Assembly: GCA_945483375.1 (NCBI GenBank)
Contig: CALYRQ010000017.1
Location: forward strand, 1-10,319
Reading direction: 5' to 3'
Origin: an uncultured Elusimicrobia bacterium
GTDB taxonomy: Bacteria; Elusimicrobiota; Elusimicrobia; Elusimicrobiales; Elusimicrobiaceae
Length of the DNA: 10,319 nucleotides
The position numbers and the translations under genes are program-made. The notes below the pieces were generated by a model. The model was not told where the DNA came from and did not search any database. It saw only the letters and a program-made list of their open reading frames with translations. Below are positions 8,865-10,319 of the stretch, piece by piece; position 1 is the first letter of the stretch, and every line of letters starts with the position of its first letter.

Positions 8865-10319
8865 ATGAAGCTGAGTTTTTTCGGCGCTGACCAATGCGTT
8901 ACCGGCAGCTGCCACTGTTTGGAGGTCAACGGAAAGAAGATCCTGATCGACTGCGGTTTGCAGCAGGGCCGCGATGAGATTGATAATGCTGCCTTGCCGT
9001 TCCATCCCGGCAGCATCGACTATGTGTTGATTACCCATGCCCACATCGACCACTCCGGCCGCGTGCCGCTGCTGATTAAGAACGGCTTTCAGGGACGCAT
9101 TTTGACCACCCGTTTGACGGCGCAGCTGCTGGACATTATGCTGCAGGATTCGGCACACATTCAGGAAAGTGACGCCGAGTATAAAAACCGTAAGAACCAA
9201 CGCGCAGGCCGTCCCCTGGAGGAGCCGCTCTACACCGTGGCCGATGCCATGCGTGTGAACGAGTTTATGACCACCTGCGAGTACGGGCAGGAGATCGCGC
9301 TGTGCGACGGCGTGAAGGCGACGTTTATCGACGCCGGTCACCTGCTGGGCAGCGCCAGCATCCGTCTGGAGCTGACGGAAAACGGCCAGACACGCTCCAT
9401 CGTATTTTCCGGCGATATCGGCAATGTGGACCAGCCCATTATCCGCGATCCGCAGTTTTTCAGCGACGCCGACTATGTGGTCATGGAGAGTACTTACGGC
9501 GGCCGCAACCACGCCGAGGTGTGGTCCTACACCGACGAGCTGGCGGAAATCATTGACGAAACGCTGGGCAAGGGCGGCAATGTGGTGATCCCCTCCTTTG
9601 CGGTGGGCCGCACCCAGGAGCTGCTGTACTTTATCCGCGAGATCAAAGACCAAAATCTGGTGAAGTCCGTGAAGGATTTCCCCGTATATGTGGACAGCCC
9701 GCTGGCCAAGCGCGCCACCGGCATCTTCTGCGGCGACCTGCGCGGCTATCTGGACGACGAGGCGCGGGAGCTGGTCAAGGACGGCACCCATATGTTCTCC
9801 TTCCCGGGACTGCATCTGACGGAGACCACCGACGAGTCTAAGCTGCTCAATATGGATACCACGCCCAAGGTCATCATTTCCGCCTCCGGTATGTGTGATG
9901 CAGGCCGTATCCGCCATCATTTGAAGTACAATCTGTGGAGGCCCAACAGCGCCGTGGTATTCGTCGGCTTCCAGGCCCCCGGTACACTGGGCCGCCATCT
10001 GCTGGAGGGCGCGAAAAGCGTGAAGATGTTCGGCGAGGAGGTGGCGGTTCGCGCGAAGATCGTCAATTTCCAGGGCCTGTCCTCCCATGCCGACCATGAC
10101 CATCTGGTGGACTGGATCGGGAAATTCAAAGACAGCCATGTGCAGCATGTGTTCGTGGTACACGGTGACCGGGAGGTAGCCCCCGTATTTGCCGAAACCA
10201 TAAGCAAGATGGGCTTTGCCGCCCACGCACCGCAGTATACCGAGGAATATGATCTGCTGGCCAATATGCAGGTCGCCGCGGGTTATCTGCCTGAGCGCAA
10301 GACCAAGTCCTTCGAGGGC
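8865..10319 (+). CDS. Beta-CASP metallo-beta-lactamase ribonuclease (CPSF/YSH1-like), 3' end outside window
   Basis: Beta-CASP metallo-beta-lactamases of this type are zinc-dependent RNA-processing nucleases related to eukaryotic CPSF-73. The 485 visible residues show the metallo-beta-lactamase metal ligands in order: LIDCG (residues 27-31), HAHIDH (58-63), DAGHLLGSAS (156-165, His159) and FSGDIG (181-186, Asp184). The inserted beta-CASP domain carries motif A VVMESTYGGR (Glu208), then VVIPSFAVGRTQE, VDSPLAKRAT, IISASGMCDAGRIRHH (337-352) and GLSSHADHDH (404-413). This is the full motif set of an active enzyme, so only a C-terminal tail is lost at the window edge. The start KLSFFGADQCVTGSCH is typical of the bacterial YSH1-like group and not of RNase J, which begins differently and has a longer C-terminal region. 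AAAGGA (8851-8856) lies 8 bases before the ATG. Target RNAs are unknown. Confidence 0.92.
   Translation, partial: MKLSFFGADQCVTGSCHCLEVNGKKILIDCGLQQGRDEIDNAALPFHPGSIDYVLITHAHIDHSGRVPLLIKNGFQGRILTTRLTAQLLDIMLQDSAHIQESDAEYKNRKNQRAGRPLEEPLYTVADAMRVNEFMTTCEYGQEIALCDGVKATFIDAGHLLGSASIRLELTENGQTRSIVFSGDIGNVDQPIIRDPQFFSDADYVVMESTYGGRNHAEVWSYTDELAEIIDETLGKGGNVVIPSFAVGRTQELLYFIREIKDQNLVKSVKDFPVYVDSPLAKRATGIFCGDLRGYLDDEARELVKDGTHMFSFPGLHLTETTDESKLLNMDTTPKVIISASGMCDAGRIRHHLKYNLWRPNSAVVFVGFQAPGTLGRHLLEGAKSVKMFGEEVAVRAKIVNFQGLSSHADHDHLVDWIGKFKDSHVQHVFVVHGDREVAPVFAETISKMGFAAHAPQYTEEYDLLANMQVAAGYLPERKTKSFEG

Noticed and set aside
8727..10226. Open minus-strand frame extending the epimerase-like gene to 767 codons
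   Set aside because: It is antisense to the beta-CASP ribonuclease gene, whose plus-strand product carries every catalytic motif. The epimerase-like gene has a perfect ribosome binding site and promoter that fix its start at 8726, so there is no fusion protein.

Overview
The window joins two stretches of DNA that do not look as if they come from one genome, with the break near position 5480-5490. The left part (about 1-5490) holds mutS (5' end outside the window), mutL overlapping it by 8 bases, a strong terminator, a structured intergenic leader, a type IV pilin-like gene, and on the minus strand the 3' part of the RNase P RNA gene (rnpB). The pilin style (short, cysteine-rich, behind a KGFTLIE leader, ending with a VCKSMGG-type segment) together with linked mutS-mutL suggests an Elusimicrobia-like gut bacterium; this is recognition by eye, not a search result. 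Codons here prefer AAA for Lys and GAA for Glu.

The right part (about 5490-10319) holds, on the minus strand, a secA gene that loses its C-terminal region exactly where rnpB loses its 5' part. Next come a minus-strand racemase/epimerase gene of the diaminopimelate epimerase fold, a compact divergent promoter region, and a plus-strand beta-CASP metallo-beta-lactamase ribonuclease that runs off the window. Codons here prefer AAG and GAG, and promoters and ribosome binding sites are of the usual Firmicutes kind, which suggests a Clostridia (Oscillospirales-like) gut bacterium.

In the left part, MutS recognises mismatches and MutL, which carries the endonuclease motif and a likely clamp-binding peptide, nicks the strand; this is the MutH-independent form of mismatch repair. 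The pilin gene is a separate unit behind its own leader and faces rnpB across a two-way terminator. In the right part, the racemase-like gene and the ribonuclease are transcribed away from each other from back-to-back promoters, and secA has its own promoter.

The most important observation is the junction: two normally essential single-copy genes are both cut at the same point, and the SecA frame continues into RNase P RNA sequence for about a dozen meaningless codons. The simplest reading is a chimeric metagenome contig rather than a new biological system. I found no CRISPR array, insertion sequence, tRNA, defence cassette or other convincing new system. There is no gene-free stretch longer than 300 bases.
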